Shown here: piece by piece, positions 26,328 to 35,710 of the stretch
Layout of the letters: each line of letters opens with the position of its first letter
Position numbering within the stretch: position 1 is the stretch's first letter
Assembly (NCBI RefSeq): GCF_016132545.1
Contig: NZ_CP066167.1
Coordinates: 957,001 to 1,021,000 of the forward strand
Source: Spongiibacter nanhainus
GTDB lineage: Bacteria > Pseudomonadota > Gammaproteobacteria > Pseudomonadales > Spongiibacteraceae
Length of the DNA stretch: 64,000 nucleotides
Direction of reading: 5' to 3'
The notes under the pieces: model-generated
Databases searched by the model: none
What the model saw: only the letters and a program-made list of their open reading frames with translations
Told to the model about the DNA's origin: nothing
Made by a program: the position numbers and the translations under genes

Positions 26328-27841
26328 CAGAAACCCGAGACCGGGTCTTGTCCCGGGGTGGCGATTGGGATTTTGATCTGCTTCGCACCTACGACAAGGA
26401 AATTGGCGCCATTGCCAAAGAGTATGGTCTGGATACGTATCCCAACCAGATCGAAGTGATTGCGTCGGAGCAGATGCTGGATGCCTACGCGTCGGTGGGC
26501 CTGCCTATCAGCTACACCCACTGGAGTTATGGCAAGGAGTTTATCCGCAACGAGGAGTCCTATCGTCGCGGCATGCGGGGGTTGGCCTACGAGCTGGTGA
26601 TTAACTCTGATCCCTGTATCGCCTACCTGATGGAAGACAACAGCATGCCCATGCAGGCCCTGGTTATTGCCCATGCCTGTTACGGACATAACTCCTTCTT
26701 TAAGAACAATTACCTGTTCAAGCAGTGGACCAGTGCGGATGCCATCGTTGATTACATGGTGTTCGCCCGCAAATATATTTTTGAATGCGAGCAGAAGTAC
26801 GGCGTCGACAAAGTCGAAGAGACTATCGATGCCTGTCACGCATTGATGGACCACGGTGTCGATCGCTACCACCGTCCCTCGCCACTATCGGCAGCGGAAG
26901 AGCGCCAGCGCCAATTTGAGCGCGCCGAGCACGCCAGAAAGCAGTACGACGAGATTTGGCGGACACTGCCCCGGGCTAGTGAAAAAGCCAGCGATGGCGC
27001 AGCTAAAGAGCAGGTACGTTTTCCCGAGGAGCCCCAGGAAAACCTGCTGTACTTTATCGAAAAGTTTTCACCCAAGCTGGAAACCTGGCAGCGGGAAATC
27101 GTGCGTATTGTGCGCAAACTGGCCCAGTATTTTTATCCCCAAATGCTGACCAAGGTCATGAACGAGGGCTGGGCGACCTTCTGGCACTACACCCTGCTTA
27201 ACACCATGTACGACCGGGGTTTGGTCGACGACGGCTTTATGTTTGAAGTGCTGCAGTCCCATACCAATGTGGTGATGCAGCCGGGCTACGATCATCCTGC
27301 CTACAGCGGCATCAATCCCTACGCCCTGGGCTTTGCGATGATGAAGGATATCCGCCGCATCTGCGAAGAGCCGGATGACGAGGACCGGGCCTTTTTCCCC
27401 GATCTGGTCGACCGCGACTGGCGGGAAGTGCTGGACTTTGCTATGCGCAATTACAAGGACGAATCCTTTATCGCCCAGTACCTGTCGCCCAAATTGATTC
27501 GGGAGTTCCATCTGTTTGCCATCGCCGACCGCCACAAGGAAGACCACTTGAAGGTGGAGGCCATTCATAACGAAGACGGCTACAAGGATGTCCGGCGTAT
27601 GCTGTCGCGGCAATACAACCGCGATATCCTGGTGCCGGATATTCAGATCTATCGCTATGACCACATGGGTGACCGCTCACTGGTGCTGCGCTACAACCGT
27701 TTGCGGGAGCGCCCCCTGACCGATGACGCCAAGGAAGTGCTCAAGCACCTTAGCCGCCTCTGGGGCTTTAAAGTGGTGATGGAGGTGTTTGACGAGCAGG
27801 AAGGGGTCGTTGACCGCATCGAAGTGCTGCCGGTGTCTTAA
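26324..27841 (+). CDS. SpoVR family protein (YcgB-like)
   Basis: A 505-residue SpoVR-domain protein, the usual third member of the prkA-yeaH cluster. Recognisable segments are GLDTYPNQIEVI, YGHNSFFKNNYLF, MNEGWATFWHY and INPYALGF. The biochemical role is not established; in Bacillus SpoVR affects spore cortex formation, while in non-spore-formers it is tied to stress survival. It is co-translated with yeaH and followed by a good terminator. Confidence 0.93.
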   Translation: MTETRDRVLSRGGDWDFDLLRTYDKEIGAIAKEYGLDTYPNQIEVIASEQMLDAYASVGLPISYTHWSYGKEFIRNEESYRRGMRGLAYELVINSDPCIAYLMEDNSMPMQALVIAHACYGHNSFFKNNYLFKQWTSADAIVDYMVFARKYIFECEQKYGVDKVEETIDACHALMDHGVDRYHRPSPLSAAEERQRQFERAEHARKQYDEIWRTLPRASEKASDGAAKEQVRFPEEPQENLLYFIEKFSPKLETWQREIVRIVRKLAQYFYPQMLTKVMNEGWATFWHYTLLNTMYDRGLVDDGFMFEVLQSHTNVVMQPGYDHPAYSGINPYALGFAMMKDIRRICEEPDDEDRAFFPDLVDRDWREVLDFAMRNYKDESFIAQYLSPKLIREFHLFAIADRHKEDHLKVEAIHNEDGYKDVRRMLSRQYNRDILVPDIQIYRYDHMGDRSLVLRYNRLRERPLTDDAKEVLKHLSRLWGFKVVMEVFDEQEGVVDRIEVLPVS

Positions 27842-27890
27842 GCCGGCAGTCATTAATCCGCCCCAAAATCGGACCTAGCACAATGACCGT

Positions 27891-27916
27891 GGCCGGCTTC
27901 TAGCCGGCTTTTATTT
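27891..27916 (+). terminator. Rho-independent terminator after spoVR
   Basis: GCCGGCT (27892-27898) pairs with AGCCGGC (27902-27908), followed by TTTTATTT. It lies 50 bases after the spoVR stop and overlaps the 3' end of the convergent hydratase gene. Confidence 0.85.
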
Positions 27917-28720
27917 GCCTGTAAAAACGCCTGGGCGCTTTTCCAGAAACGCGCTGACTGCCTCGTGGTGGTCGTCGCTGTGGTGGCACTGGGCCTGCAC
28001 GTCGGCGCACAGGTCCAGGAAGTCACCCAGCTCCTGCCGCTGGGCTGTTTTCATCAGGCGTTTGGTTTGTCGCAGCGCGATAGGAGGTTTACTGGCGTAG
28101 GAGCGCGCCAGTTTGTCTGCCGCGGCGTCGAGTTCGTCGTCGGCGACTCTCTCTAAAAGCAGCCCCAATTGTTCCGCCTCTGCGGCGTCAAACACACGCC
28201 CCGACAACGTGAGTTCCGCCGCCCGTTGATAACCCACCAAGCGCTGCAAAAACCAGGCGCCGCCATCGCCGGGGATAATCCCCAGATTGATAAAGGTCTC
28301 ACCAAAGCGCGCCGAGTCTGCGGCGATTCGGAAGTCACACATACAGCAAAGATCAAAGCCGGCGCCTACAGCGGGGCCGTTGATGGCGGCAATGGTGACC
28401 ACTTCGGCATTAAACACCGCCCGGCTCATACGTTGAATGCCGGCGCGGTATTGGCGGCTGATTTCGCTGGTAGAGCCACCAAACATTCCTCCGCGATCGC
28501 GCATTTCCTTGATATTGCCACCGGCGCTAAAGGCCTTGCCCTCGGCGGCAATAATCAGGCAGCGGATATCGGTATTGTCGTTACACCACTGCACGGCCTG
28601 ACAGATGTCTTCCACCAGGTGTGTGCCAGTGAGGGCATTGCGAACATCGTCGCGATTGAGTGACAGACGGGCGACGCCATCCTCGACAGAGAACAACGCA
28701 TCTTTAAGTTGTAGTGTCAT
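27911..28720 (-). CDS. Enoyl-CoA hydratase/isomerase family protein
   Basis: Crotonase-fold enzyme of 269 residues. Visible are the oxyanion-hole segment FSAGGNIKEMRDRGG, GPAVGAGFDLCCMCDFRIA and FGETFINLGIIPGDGGAWFL. The GDGG form, with the Glu/Asp pattern, resembles 2-(1,2-epoxyphenylacetyl)-CoA isomerase-like or short-chain hydratases; the substrate is not clear. The start at 28720 follows AAAGGA; the open frame extends upstream to 28831 without family similarity. It is a single gene convergent with spoVR. Confidence 0.85.
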   Translation of the reverse strand: MTLQLKDALFSVEDGVARLSLNRDDVRNALTGTHLVEDICQAVQWCNDNTDIRCLIIAAEGKAFSAGGNIKEMRDRGGMFGGSTSEISRQYRAGIQRMSRAVFNAEVVTIAAINGPAVGAGFDLCCMCDFRIAADSARFGETFINLGIIPGDGGAWFLQRLVGYQRAAELTLSGRVFDAAEAEQLGLLLERVADDELDAAADKLARSYASKPPIALRQTKRLMKTAQRQELGDFLDLCADVQAQCHHSDDHHEAVSAFLEKRPGVFTGK

Positions 28721-28862
28721 AGCAGGTCCTTTGAAAATTGGCTTGTGCCGAGCCTGTTGCGATGCGCAGCATGGTACCCCGATGGAGCCTCCAGTGCACC
28801 AAAGCCTGAAGGGATGCGTATATCTCCACACAGCAAGCTAAACTAGCGGTGGGAAACGCAAC

Positions 28863-29171
28863 ATGCCCGGTATTCGCCTAGCCGACTTGGCAAAAGAAGC
28901 GGTACGAGAAGTCCATATTCACGCCCACGAAGGGGGACTGTATACCCTGAGTGCGGAGGGCGAGTGGGGGTCGAGGAGTATCTACAGTGATGACGGCAAA
29001 CCCCTCTGTAGTCGTCAGCTTATAGCGTTGAGAAAATTACTGACCAGCAAGGGGTGTATAGAGCAATACTTGCTTCACAAAAGCCCCTACGACGAGATGA
29101 TGGGGCTGCCACCCTCCAGCGCGGAAGCCATGAAAATCAGACTGGAGCCGATTGAGGAAGAGTCGCTTTAA
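28863..29171 (+). CDS. Small conserved-looking protein, possibly DUF6482
   Basis: A 102-residue soluble protein that starts [14 protein letters not shown] and contains [11 protein letters not shown] and [14 protein letters not shown]. The overall form recalls short gammaproteobacterial proteins grouped as DUF6482; this is a weak recollection, not a match I can verify. It overlaps the 3' end of folE by four bases in a convergent arrangement. Function unknown. Confidence 0.55.
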   Translation: MPGIRLADLAKEAVREVHIHAHEGGLYTLSAEGEWGSRSIYSDDGKPLCSRQLIALRKLLTSKGCIEQYLLHKSPYDEMMGLPPSSAEAMKIRLEPIEEESL

Positions 29172-29839
29172 GCGACTCCCTGAAGTAAAAACTCGTGGCG
29201 GGTTCTGGCGTCAGTTTTAAAGCTGCCGCCCAAGGAGGTTGTCTGGGTGCGGGAATTGGTGTCCATAACACCGCGGCTCTTAACGCAGTAGTGGACAGCG
29301 TCAATCGTCACCGCCACGTCATCTGTTTCCAACAAGGTTTGCAGGGCAATAAGCACTTGCTGAGTGAGGCGCTCCTGAACCTGGGGGCGTTGTGCAAAGA
29401 AGCGCACTATCCGGTTAATCTTGGACAGTCCAATGACTTTGTCTTTGGGGATGTAGGCCACCGACGCTTCGCCATCAATGGTGACAAAGTGGTGTTCACA
29501 AGTGCTGGTCACACTCACACCCCGGACTTTGACCATTTCCTCGACACGCATTTTGTTGTCTATGTTGGTGATCTTGGGAAAGTTGCGGTAATCCAGACCA
29601 CAAAATATCTCATCAACATACATTTTGGCGATGCGAGATGGCGTGTCGCAGAGGCTATCGTCGGTAAGATCCAAGCCCAAGGTCTCCACAACGCCGGTCA
29701 TCATGTCAGTGATACGTTGTTTTTTCTGCTCCGCGCTGAGTTCGCCGGTGCTGCTGGCTTCACGCATTGGTGTTTCCAGACCCGCCGCTAGGAGGGCGTC
29801 ATGTACCGCTCTGGCCTCAGGAGATATCATGGTCGTCAT
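29168..29839 (-). CDS. folE: GTP cyclohydrolase I
   Basis: Converts GTP to dihydroneopterin triphosphate, the first step of folate and tetrahydropterin synthesis. 223 residues. Zinc ligands are visible as Cys114 and His117 (STCEHHF) and Cys185 (VHYCVKSRG), and [22 protein letters not shown] is the conserved core. The start could be ATG 29839 or 29830. It supplies the substrate for a PTPS-III-like enzyme such as the one at 21405-21902. Confidence 0.95.
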   Translation of the reverse strand: MTTMISPEARAVHDALLAAGLETPMREASSTGELSAEQKKQRITDMMTGVVETLGLDLTDDSLCDTPSRIAKMYVDEIFCGLDYRNFPKITNIDNKMRVEEMVKVRGVSVTSTCEHHFVTIDGEASVAYIPKDKVIGLSKINRIVRFFAQRPQVQERLTQQVLIALQTLLETDDVAVTIDAVHYCVKSRGVMDTNSRTQTTSLGGSFKTDARTRHEFLLQGVA

Positions 29840-29946
29840 CCGTTTTATTAATCACGGGAACTATTACGGTTGAATCCAGAATCCGGTTTACTTTCCCGGC
29901 AAACACTTTGATACAGGTGCGGGCAGTCACAGGGGGCGTGAGGCCA

Positions 29947-30723
29947 ATGGGTCAGAGCAAAGTCGATAGCGACGTGGGGAGCTTGTCGCACCCCAAACTC
30001 GGTGAGAGCGACTATCAAGCGATGCTGGGTGGGCTGCAACTGGAGTTGATGCAATTGCAGCTGGGCACCTACCGTTGCGGCAAGCGTGTGGTGTTGCTGC
30101 TGGAGGGGCCGGATGCAGCGGGCAAAGGCGGATTAATAAGGCGCCTGGTCAGGCATATGGACCCCAGGGGGGTGCGTGTTCACGCTATCGGTCCACCCTC
30201 GAGGGTGGAGCGCGGACAACACTATTTACAGCGTTTTTGGTCGCGACTCCCGCAGGCCGGTCGCTGGTGTATCTTTGACCGCTCCTGGTATGGCCGGATG
30301 TTGGTGGAGCGGGTGGAGTGTGGGCTGACCGACTGGCAGCGCGCCGCCCGGGAAATCCGCCACCTGGAGCAAGCGCTGATTGATGACGGTGTGATCGTGA
30401 TCAAGGTCCTGCTCTACATCGACAAAGAAGAGCAGCGTCAACGCCTGCTAAAGCGCCTCAATAACCCCGAGAAGGCCTGGAAGTTGACTACCGCAGATCT
30501 GGATAGCCACGTTTTACACGACGAGTACCAACAGGCCTACAACGATATGCTGGCGACAACCCAGCAGCCAGTGCCTTGGCATTGCATTGCCGCTAACCAC
30601 AAACGCTATGCCAGGATCACCGCCCTGCAGACAATCAGAGATAGTCTGCAGGGTAGAGTTATCCCGCCGGCGACGCCATCGAATGGTTTTGAGCGCCGCG
30701 CCCTCAGTATTTTGACGCCCTGA
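29947..30723 (+). CDS. Polyphosphate kinase 2 family protein
   Basis: A 258-residue PPK2-type kinase that uses polyphosphate and nucleotides. The Walker A motif is EGPDAAGKGG (53-62), Walker B-like FDRSWYGRMLVERVE follows, with the lid region RRLVRHMDPRGVRVHAI and the C-terminal NPEKAWKLTTADL. It is shorter than the common about 300-residue form. The ATG at 29947 was preferred to an upstream in-frame ATG at 29767, which would overlap folE. It is divergent from folE. Confidence 0.88.
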   Translation: MGQSKVDSDVGSLSHPKLGESDYQAMLGGLQLELMQLQLGTYRCGKRVVLLLEGPDAAGKGGLIRRLVRHMDPRGVRVHAIGPPSRVERGQHYLQRFWSRLPQAGRWCIFDRSWYGRMLVERVECGLTDWQRAAREIRHLEQALIDDGVIVIKVLLYIDKEEQRQRLLKRLNNPEKAWKLTTADLDSHVLHDEYQQAYNDMLATTQQPVPWHCIAANHKRYARITALQTIRDSLQGRVIPPATPSNGFERRALSILTP

Positions 30724-30816
30724 CTCCTGCCGCTGCGGGGATCTCGGCGTTGCAGTGAACGCCTGACGTCTCGGTGATGCTATCATCACCGCACGATGGT
30801 TAAGGAGAAGCCCACT

Positions 30817-31701
30817 ATGACGTCAACGGGTATGGATTCACTGGGGCCCGCGTCCCACACCTATTACTCGCAACGCTTGCGCCTTCACTATGTGGACTGG
30901 GGCAATCACGGTGCGCCGCCACTTATCCTTTTGCACGGTGGCCAGGATCACTGCCGCAATTGGGATTGGGTCGCTCGGGAGCTGCGCCACGACTGGCATG
31001 TGATTGCGCCTGACCTAAGGGGGCACGGCGATAGCGCCTGGTCCCGTGACGGTTATTACAGCTTCGATGCCTACCTCTGTGACCTGCACCAATTGATCGA
31101 TCAAAAAAACTTGGCGCCGGCCACGGTTGTTGCCCATTCCATGGGGGGCAATATTGCCCTGCGTTACACCGCCGTCTACCCCGAGAATGTGCGCAAACTG
31201 GTGTTGGTGGAAGGCATGCCGATGAGCCCGACGTTTATTCGCGGCCACTACAATCGCAGCTACAAAGAAAAAATGCTGGACTGGATCCAGTCCCGCCAAT
31301 CGCTGTCATCTCGCTGTCCGCGCCGCTACGAGTCCATTGAAGAAGCGCTGTCGCGGATGCAGGAAAAAAACCGCCACTTGAGCGATGAGCAGGCTCGCCA
31401 CCTCACCATTCACGGTATCAGTCAAAACGAGGACGGCACCTACAGCTGGAAGTTTGACAACTACTGCCGCCAAATGAGCCCAATGGACATTGGCGAGGAG
31501 GCCCTCCGGGAGCTGATCGAAGAGGTGGAATGCCCTACCTTAATCTTCTGGGGGAATGAGAGTGAGTTTGAGTCACCGGTGAAAAACGGGCGATTTGAGC
31601 ATTTTAAAGACGCCCAAATTATCCATTACGACAATGCCGGCCACTGGTTGCACCACGACCAAACAGAGCGGTTTTTGGAGGATTTGCGGGCCTTTATTTA
31701 A
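30817..31701 (+). CDS. Alpha/beta hydrolase
   Basis: A 294-residue alpha/beta-hydrolase. Seen are the oxyanion HGGQDHCRNWDWV (40-52), APDLRGHGDS, the nucleophile Ser108 in VAHSMGG, and the C-terminal His in NAGHWLHHD. It is similar in layout to epoxide hydrolases and C-C hydrolases; the substrate is not predictable. The ATG at 30817 is preceded by AAGGAG at good spacing; an ATG at 30796 also exists. Confidence 0.85.
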   Translation: MTSTGMDSLGPASHTYYSQRLRLHYVDWGNHGAPPLILLHGGQDHCRNWDWVARELRHDWHVIAPDLRGHGDSAWSRDGYYSFDAYLCDLHQLIDQKNLAPATVVAHSMGGNIALRYTAVYPENVRKLVLVEGMPMSPTFIRGHYNRSYKEKMLDWIQSRQSLSSRCPRRYESIEEALSRMQEKNRHLSDEQARHLTIHGISQNEDGTYSWKFDNYCRQMSPMDIGEEALRELIEEVECPTLIFWGNESEFESPVKNGRFEHFKDAQIIHYDNAGHWLHHDQTERFLEDLRAFI

Positions 31702-31917
31702 CTGCTGGTTGAATTCTACCCGTCGCGGCGATGAGTATATCCCGGGACGCCTGCCTGGGTCCTGTCGCGCCCTGTCTGCGGCGGGATCACTGTACCGCGT
31801 TTAAATTTGAGCTATAATTTTTAATTGGTTGATTAATTAAATGGTTGGGGTGCCTGGCAGCGGGCGCCACACGCCGATAGCGATGATAACGAGACACACC
31901 AATTGGAGAATAAAACA

Positions 31918-34341
31918 ATGGATCAACATGTTGTGACTGATCTGCCTTTGGCCGGCCTTCGGGTTGTCGATCTGGCCGATGGCAAAGCCGAGATGTGTGG
32001 CCGCTTTCTCGCGGATCTCGGCGCTGAGGTGATTCTGGTTGAACCACCCTCGGGAGCCAAGTCACGGCAGTTGCCGCCGTTTTCAGGGGAGCAGAGCCTG
32101 TATTTTGCTACCCACAATGCCAACAAGCGCAGCGTGGTGTTGGATTTGACCGCCGCAGCCGACAAACAGCGCTTTCTCGACTTGGTGGCTGCCAGTGACA
32201 TCGTGATCGATTCCGCCCGCCCCGGCGACATGGCGGCCCTGGGTCTGGCGCCAGAGGTCTTGCGCGAGCGCCGGCCGGATCTAGTGGTGTTGTCGATCAG
32301 CGATTTTGGCCAAAGCGGTCCCTACCGGAATTACCAGGGCAGTAATGCGGTGTTTTATGCTCTGGGCGGGGTACTGGCACGCTCCGGTATCGACGGCAAC
32401 AGACCGCTGCTGCCCCCCGGCGACCTGGCGCTGGAAAGTACCGCTATTCAGGCTGCCTGGGTGGCGCTACTGGCCTACTGGCGCAAACTCAAAACCGGTG
32501 CTGGCAACACCATGGACTTTTCGCTACTGGAAGCCACTGCACAAATTCTCGATCCCGGCCTGGGGGTCACCGGCAGCGCCGCCGCCGGTCGTTCGGCCTC
32601 GGAAATGGCGCCTTACGGACGCCCGCCAAAAGGCTTTCTTTACCCCATTTTTCCCTGCGCCGATGGCCACGTGCGCATCTGTATTTTGAATCCAAGGCAG
32701 TGGCAGGGCATGTGCGGTTGGCTCGGTGACGACCATCCTTTTACCGACCCTGAGTACGGCAATATCAACAAACGCTTTAAGGCGATCAGAGAGATCAACG
32801 CGTTGATTGCCGAGCTGTTTGCCGACAAAAGCGGCGACGAGTTGGTGGCGGAAGGACAGCGTCGTGGCATCCCGATCGCCGCGGTGTCGACCCCACAGCA
32901 AGTGTTGAGCAACACCCACTTCAATGCCCGGGGCGCCTTTACCGATCTAGACGTGGGCGGCAGCACCGCCAAAGTACCCAGCGGCTATGTCGAGGTGGAT
33001 AGCCAGCGGATGGGAATCCGTCAGCCCGCCCCGGAGTTGGGGGCCGATACCGACGCCGTGTTTGCTGCGCTGGAGGCGCGTCCGGCCGCTCAGCGCCAGC
33101 CCGATGTCGACCCACGCCCCCTGGCTGGTATCCGGGTGCTCGACCTGGGTGTCATCGTCGCCGGTGCCGAGGCCGGTCGCTTGTTTGCCGACCAGGGCGC
33201 CGATGTGATCAAAGTGGAAAACACCGCCTTCCCCGATGGCTTGCGTCAGACCAACGGCAAGGTGGCCATCAGTCAGTCCTTCTCCCAGGGCTCCCGCAAT
33301 AAACGCTCTCTGGGACTTAACCTGCGTGACCCAGAAGGCATCGCCATCTTTAAGCGCCTGGTGGCAAAGGCCGATATTGTGTTGTCCAACTTCAAGCCCG
33401 GCACCATGGAATCTCTGGGTATCGGTTACGACACGCTCGCGGAACTCAACCCCGGCATCGTGTTGCTGGAAAGCAGTGCCCTGGGTAACACCGGGCCCTT
33501 GGCCAAGAGTATGGGTTACGGCCCACTGGTACGGGCCTCCTCCGGGCTGACTGGGCTGTGGAGCTATCCCGAGCAAGAGGGCAGCCACAGCGACAGCATC
33601 ACAATCTTCCCGGATCACTTTGCCGCCAGGGTGGCCGACACCGCGATACTGGCGGCGTTGATCCGCCGGGAGCGGACCGGCCGTGGTGGCAAGGTGGTGG
33701 TGTCCCAGGCGGAAACCATCCTCACCGCGCTGTCTACGCCCATAATCAGAGAATCTCTTGAGCCCGGCAGCTTGCGGCCCATGGGTAACGAGTTGGAGTT
33801 TGACGCTCCCGGTGGCGTCTTTCCCTGTGCCGGGGATGACATGTGGTGTGTCATCGAGGTGCGTGGCAATACCCAGTGGCAGCAATTGTGTCAGGCGATA
33901 GGCCGGGAGGATCTCGCCCAGGACGAGAGCTATGCAACGGTGGCCGGCCGCTTGCAACACCGGGAATTGATCGAAGGGGCGGTGACGGCGTGGACGTCAG
34001 AACGGAGTCCCGACGAGGTGATGACCACACTTCAGTCTGTCGGTATCGCCGCAGCCAGCATGCTGCGACTCAGCGACTTTGGGACCAACCCCCAGCTCAA
34101 CGCCCGTGGCTTCTTCAGAGAGTTTGACCAGCCCGGCTTCCCGGTACGATTGCAAACCGAGAACGGTCCGGTTAGCGTTAGCGAGTTCCCCGATCCAGAA
34201 ATTCGTCCTGCACCGCTGCAGGGCCAGCACACCCGGGAAATTGCCCGGCAGCTTTTGGCGCTTAGTGACAGCGAAATAGAGCAGTTGGTAGAGGCGGGCG
34301 TTTTGGAGCCGATGCAGGATAACCCCTATGTAACCGAGTGA
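31918..34341 (+). CDS. Tandem fusion of two CaiB/BaiF (family III) CoA-transferase domains
   Basis: An 807-residue protein made of two family III CoA-transferase domains (about 1-375 and 395-800), each normally a separate protein of about 400 residues. Each half starts with an LAGLRVVDLADG / LAGIRVLDLGVIVAGAEAGRLFADQGADVIKVE segment. The first half keeps the catalytic Asp (Asp200 in GNTMDFSLLEA). In the second half the matching position is Val (GKVVVSQAET), so that half may be non-catalytic. GGAG at 31904-31909 precedes the ATG at 31918. It likely transfers CoA between carboxylic acids in the acyl-CoA catabolism of this region. Confidence 0.85.
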   Translation: MDQHVVTDLPLAGLRVVDLADGKAEMCGRFLADLGAEVILVEPPSGAKSRQLPPFSGEQSLYFATHNANKRSVVLDLTAAADKQRFLDLVAASDIVIDSARPGDMAALGLAPEVLRERRPDLVVLSISDFGQSGPYRNYQGSNAVFYALGGVLARSGIDGNRPLLPPGDLALESTAIQAAWVALLAYWRKLKTGAGNTMDFSLLEATAQILDPGLGVTGSAAAGRSASEMAPYGRPPKGFLYPIFPCADGHVRICILNPRQWQGMCGWLGDDHPFTDPEYGNINKRFKAIREINALIAELFADKSGDELVAEGQRRGIPIAAVSTPQQVLSNTHFNARGAFTDLDVGGSTAKVPSGYVEVDSQRMGIRQPAPELGADTDAVFAALEARPAAQRQPDVDPRPLAGIRVLDLGVIVAGAEAGRLFADQGADVIKVENTAFPDGLRQTNGKVAISQSFSQGSRNKRSLGLNLRDPEGIAIFKRLVAKADIVLSNFKPGTMESLGIGYDTLAELNPGIVLLESSALGNTGPLAKSMGYGPLVRASSGLTGLWSYPEQEGSHSDSITIFPDHFAARVADTAILAALIRRERTGRGGKVVVSQAETILTALSTPIIRESLEPGSLRPMGNELEFDAPGGVFPCAGDDMWCVIEVRGNTQWQQLCQAIGREDLAQDESYATVAGRLQHRELIEGAVTAWTSERSPDEVMTTLQSVGIAAASMLRLSDFGTNPQLNARGFFREFDQPGFPVRLQTENGPVSVSEFPDPEIRPAPLQGQHTREIARQLLALSDSEIEQLVEAGVLEPMQDNPYVTE

Positions 34342-34351
34342 AACCGCCTGC

Positions 34352-34381
34352 AAGGCGAGTTGAATAAAGGCTCGCCTTTTA
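34352..34381 (+). terminator. Rho-independent terminator after the CoA-transferase gene
   Basis: AAGGCGAG (34352-34359) pairs with CTCGCCTT (34371-34378), followed by a short T-run. It lies just after the stop codon at 34341. Confidence 0.75.
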
Positions 34382-34399
34382 CCATACTGAAGTTAAAAT

Positions 34400-34415
34400 T
34401 GTGACAGCGTTCACG
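34400..34415. promoter_or_regulatory. CRP/Vfr-like palindrome upstream of the AP2-domain gene
   Basis: TGTGACAGCGTTCACG matches the two half-sites of the CRP consensus (TGTGA, six bases, TCACA) except for its last base. It lies 95 bases before the AP2-domain gene, with TATTAT at 34425-34430 as a possible -10. Functional relevance is inferred only. Confidence 0.4.
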
Positions 34416-34509
34416 GTTTTCGCTATTATCCACAAAACGTACTTATGTGTCGTAGTGACGGCAATCTAACCCAACTGCAAGGATAGCTTTTCGAACGCGA
34501 ATATCTCAG

Positions 34510-34995
34510 ATGCCAAAAAGTAAAGCGATGTACGGCATTTCGCGCATTGATGACGAATTGCACCGCACCCACGCCTGGCGGGTCAGTTTAAGGCGACAAA
34601 ACAAGCAAATCGTTAAAAACTTTCCCGATAAGACTTGGGGAGGCAAACGCAAAGCATTGAATGCGGCTAAGGCCTACCGCGACGATATTGTTAGCACTTA
34701 CCCACCCACAACCCGCAAGCAGTTTTGTACCGCGCGGCGTCGGCACAATAAGTCCGGCATTACCGGCGTTTACCGCTATGCCAAGCGCTACAAGCTCAAA
34801 GACGGTTGCGTAAAAGAACTATGGTACTGGGAGGCTCACTGGCCCACCGGTAAAAACAGTTTTGAGAAGGCGACCTTTGCCATCAAACACTACGGCGAGC
34901 GCCGGGCCAAGCAATTGGCTGTGGCGGCCCGCAAAGCCGGTGTGGCCAAGTTGGAAGGCGTATTTTGGGCCTCAGAGCGGGGCGTAAAGAGCTAA
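34510..34995 (+). CDS. Bacterial AP2-domain protein
   Basis: A 161-residue, strongly basic protein that appears to contain two AP2/ERF-like DNA-binding repeats. The first is about 9-62 (GISRIDDE...HAWRVSLRR, then KTWGGKRKALNAAKAYRDD). The second is about 82-145 (NKSGITGVYRYAKR...WYWEAHWP, then FAIKHYGERRAKQLA). Each ends with the helix expected after the three-stranded sheet. Free-standing bacterial AP2 proteins are rarely characterised; plant relatives bind DNA, and in bacteria and phages the domain usually accompanies homing nucleases, none of which is fused here. It is the gene before fur. Probably a nucleoid or regulatory DNA-binding protein. Confidence 0.7.
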   Translation: MPKSKAMYGISRIDDELHRTHAWRVSLRRQNKQIVKNFPDKTWGGKRKALNAAKAYRDDIVSTYPPTTRKQFCTARRRHNKSGITGVYRYAKRYKLKDGCVKELWYWEAHWPTGKNSFEKATFAIKHYGERRAKQLAVAARKAGVAKLEGVFWASERGVKS

Positions 34996-35196
34996 ACCGG
35001 AGACAAACCAATCGGGTGATTCCTGCGTATTTGCATACACCCCGTCACCTAGCTGTGGCATCATCCACCTACACGGCCCAACGCCGCGTCCCACGTGCTT
35101 TGCAAAGCTTCCCCAGCGGGGCGAAGGAGTGCATCATGGGCGCATCGGGCCAGATTAAAAGCAATGAGATACGCTCTACACAGGAGAACTCAGACA

Positions 35197-35610
35197 ATGT
35201 CAGCGGAAAATCAGGAACTTCGCGATGCCGGCCTCAAGGTAACGCTACCCAGGGTTAAGATTCTGCAACTACTGGAAAGCGCCAATGCCGACGGCCAGCA
35301 CCTCAGCGCGGAGGACGTATACCGGACCCTGATGGAGACCGGCGACAACACCGGCCTGGCTACCGTGTATCGCGTTCTGACTCAATTTGAGGCCGCCGGT
35401 CTGGTTATTCGTCATCAGTTCGATACCGGGCACGCCGTATTTGAATTGGCTGGCGGAGAGCATCACGACCATATGGTGTGTGTGGATACCAATGAAATCG
35501 TCGAATTCACCGACGAAGTTATCGAAAAACGCCAGCACGAGATTGCCAAGAAATATGGTTACGAGCTGGTCGACCACTCCCTAGTGCTCTACGTTCGTAA
35601 GAAAAAGTAA
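35197..35610 (+). CDS. fur: Ferric uptake regulator Fur
   Basis: Iron-responsive repressor of 137 residues. The N-terminal winged helix carries LRDAGLKVTLPRVKILQLL and GLATVYRVLTQFEAAGLV; the metal-binding region carries HHDHMVCVD and the C-terminus VDHSLVLYVRKKK. Only one Cys is present and the CxxC of the E. coli protein is missing, as in Pseudomonas-type Fur. The ATG at 35197 follows CAGGAGA; the open frame extends further upstream without family similarity. A near-consensus Fur box lies 3 kb downstream at 38591-38609. Confidence 0.95.
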   Translation: MSAENQELRDAGLKVTLPRVKILQLLESANADGQHLSAEDVYRTLMETGDNTGLATVYRVLTQFEAAGLVIRHQFDTGHAVFELAGGEHHDHMVCVDTNEIVEFTDEVIEKRQHEIAKKYGYELVDHSLVLYVRKKK

Positions 35611-35670
35611 GCCCCTCCCGGGGGCCGCTCGGCTCCCGCCTGCTCCCCTTAATTATCTGATTCCCGGTTC

Positions 35671-35695
35671 GGCGGACATAAAAGCGATGTCCGTC
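35671..35695. repeat. B-type palindrome abutting the left end of IS110 copy 1
   Basis: GGCGGACAT (35671-35679) faces ATGTCCGTC (35687-35695), with one mismatch. It is directly followed by the CT core (35696-35697) and the element, so this is the left half of the insertion target. Confidence 0.8.
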
Positions 35696-35710
35696 CTTGT
35701 ATCTCTCCAA

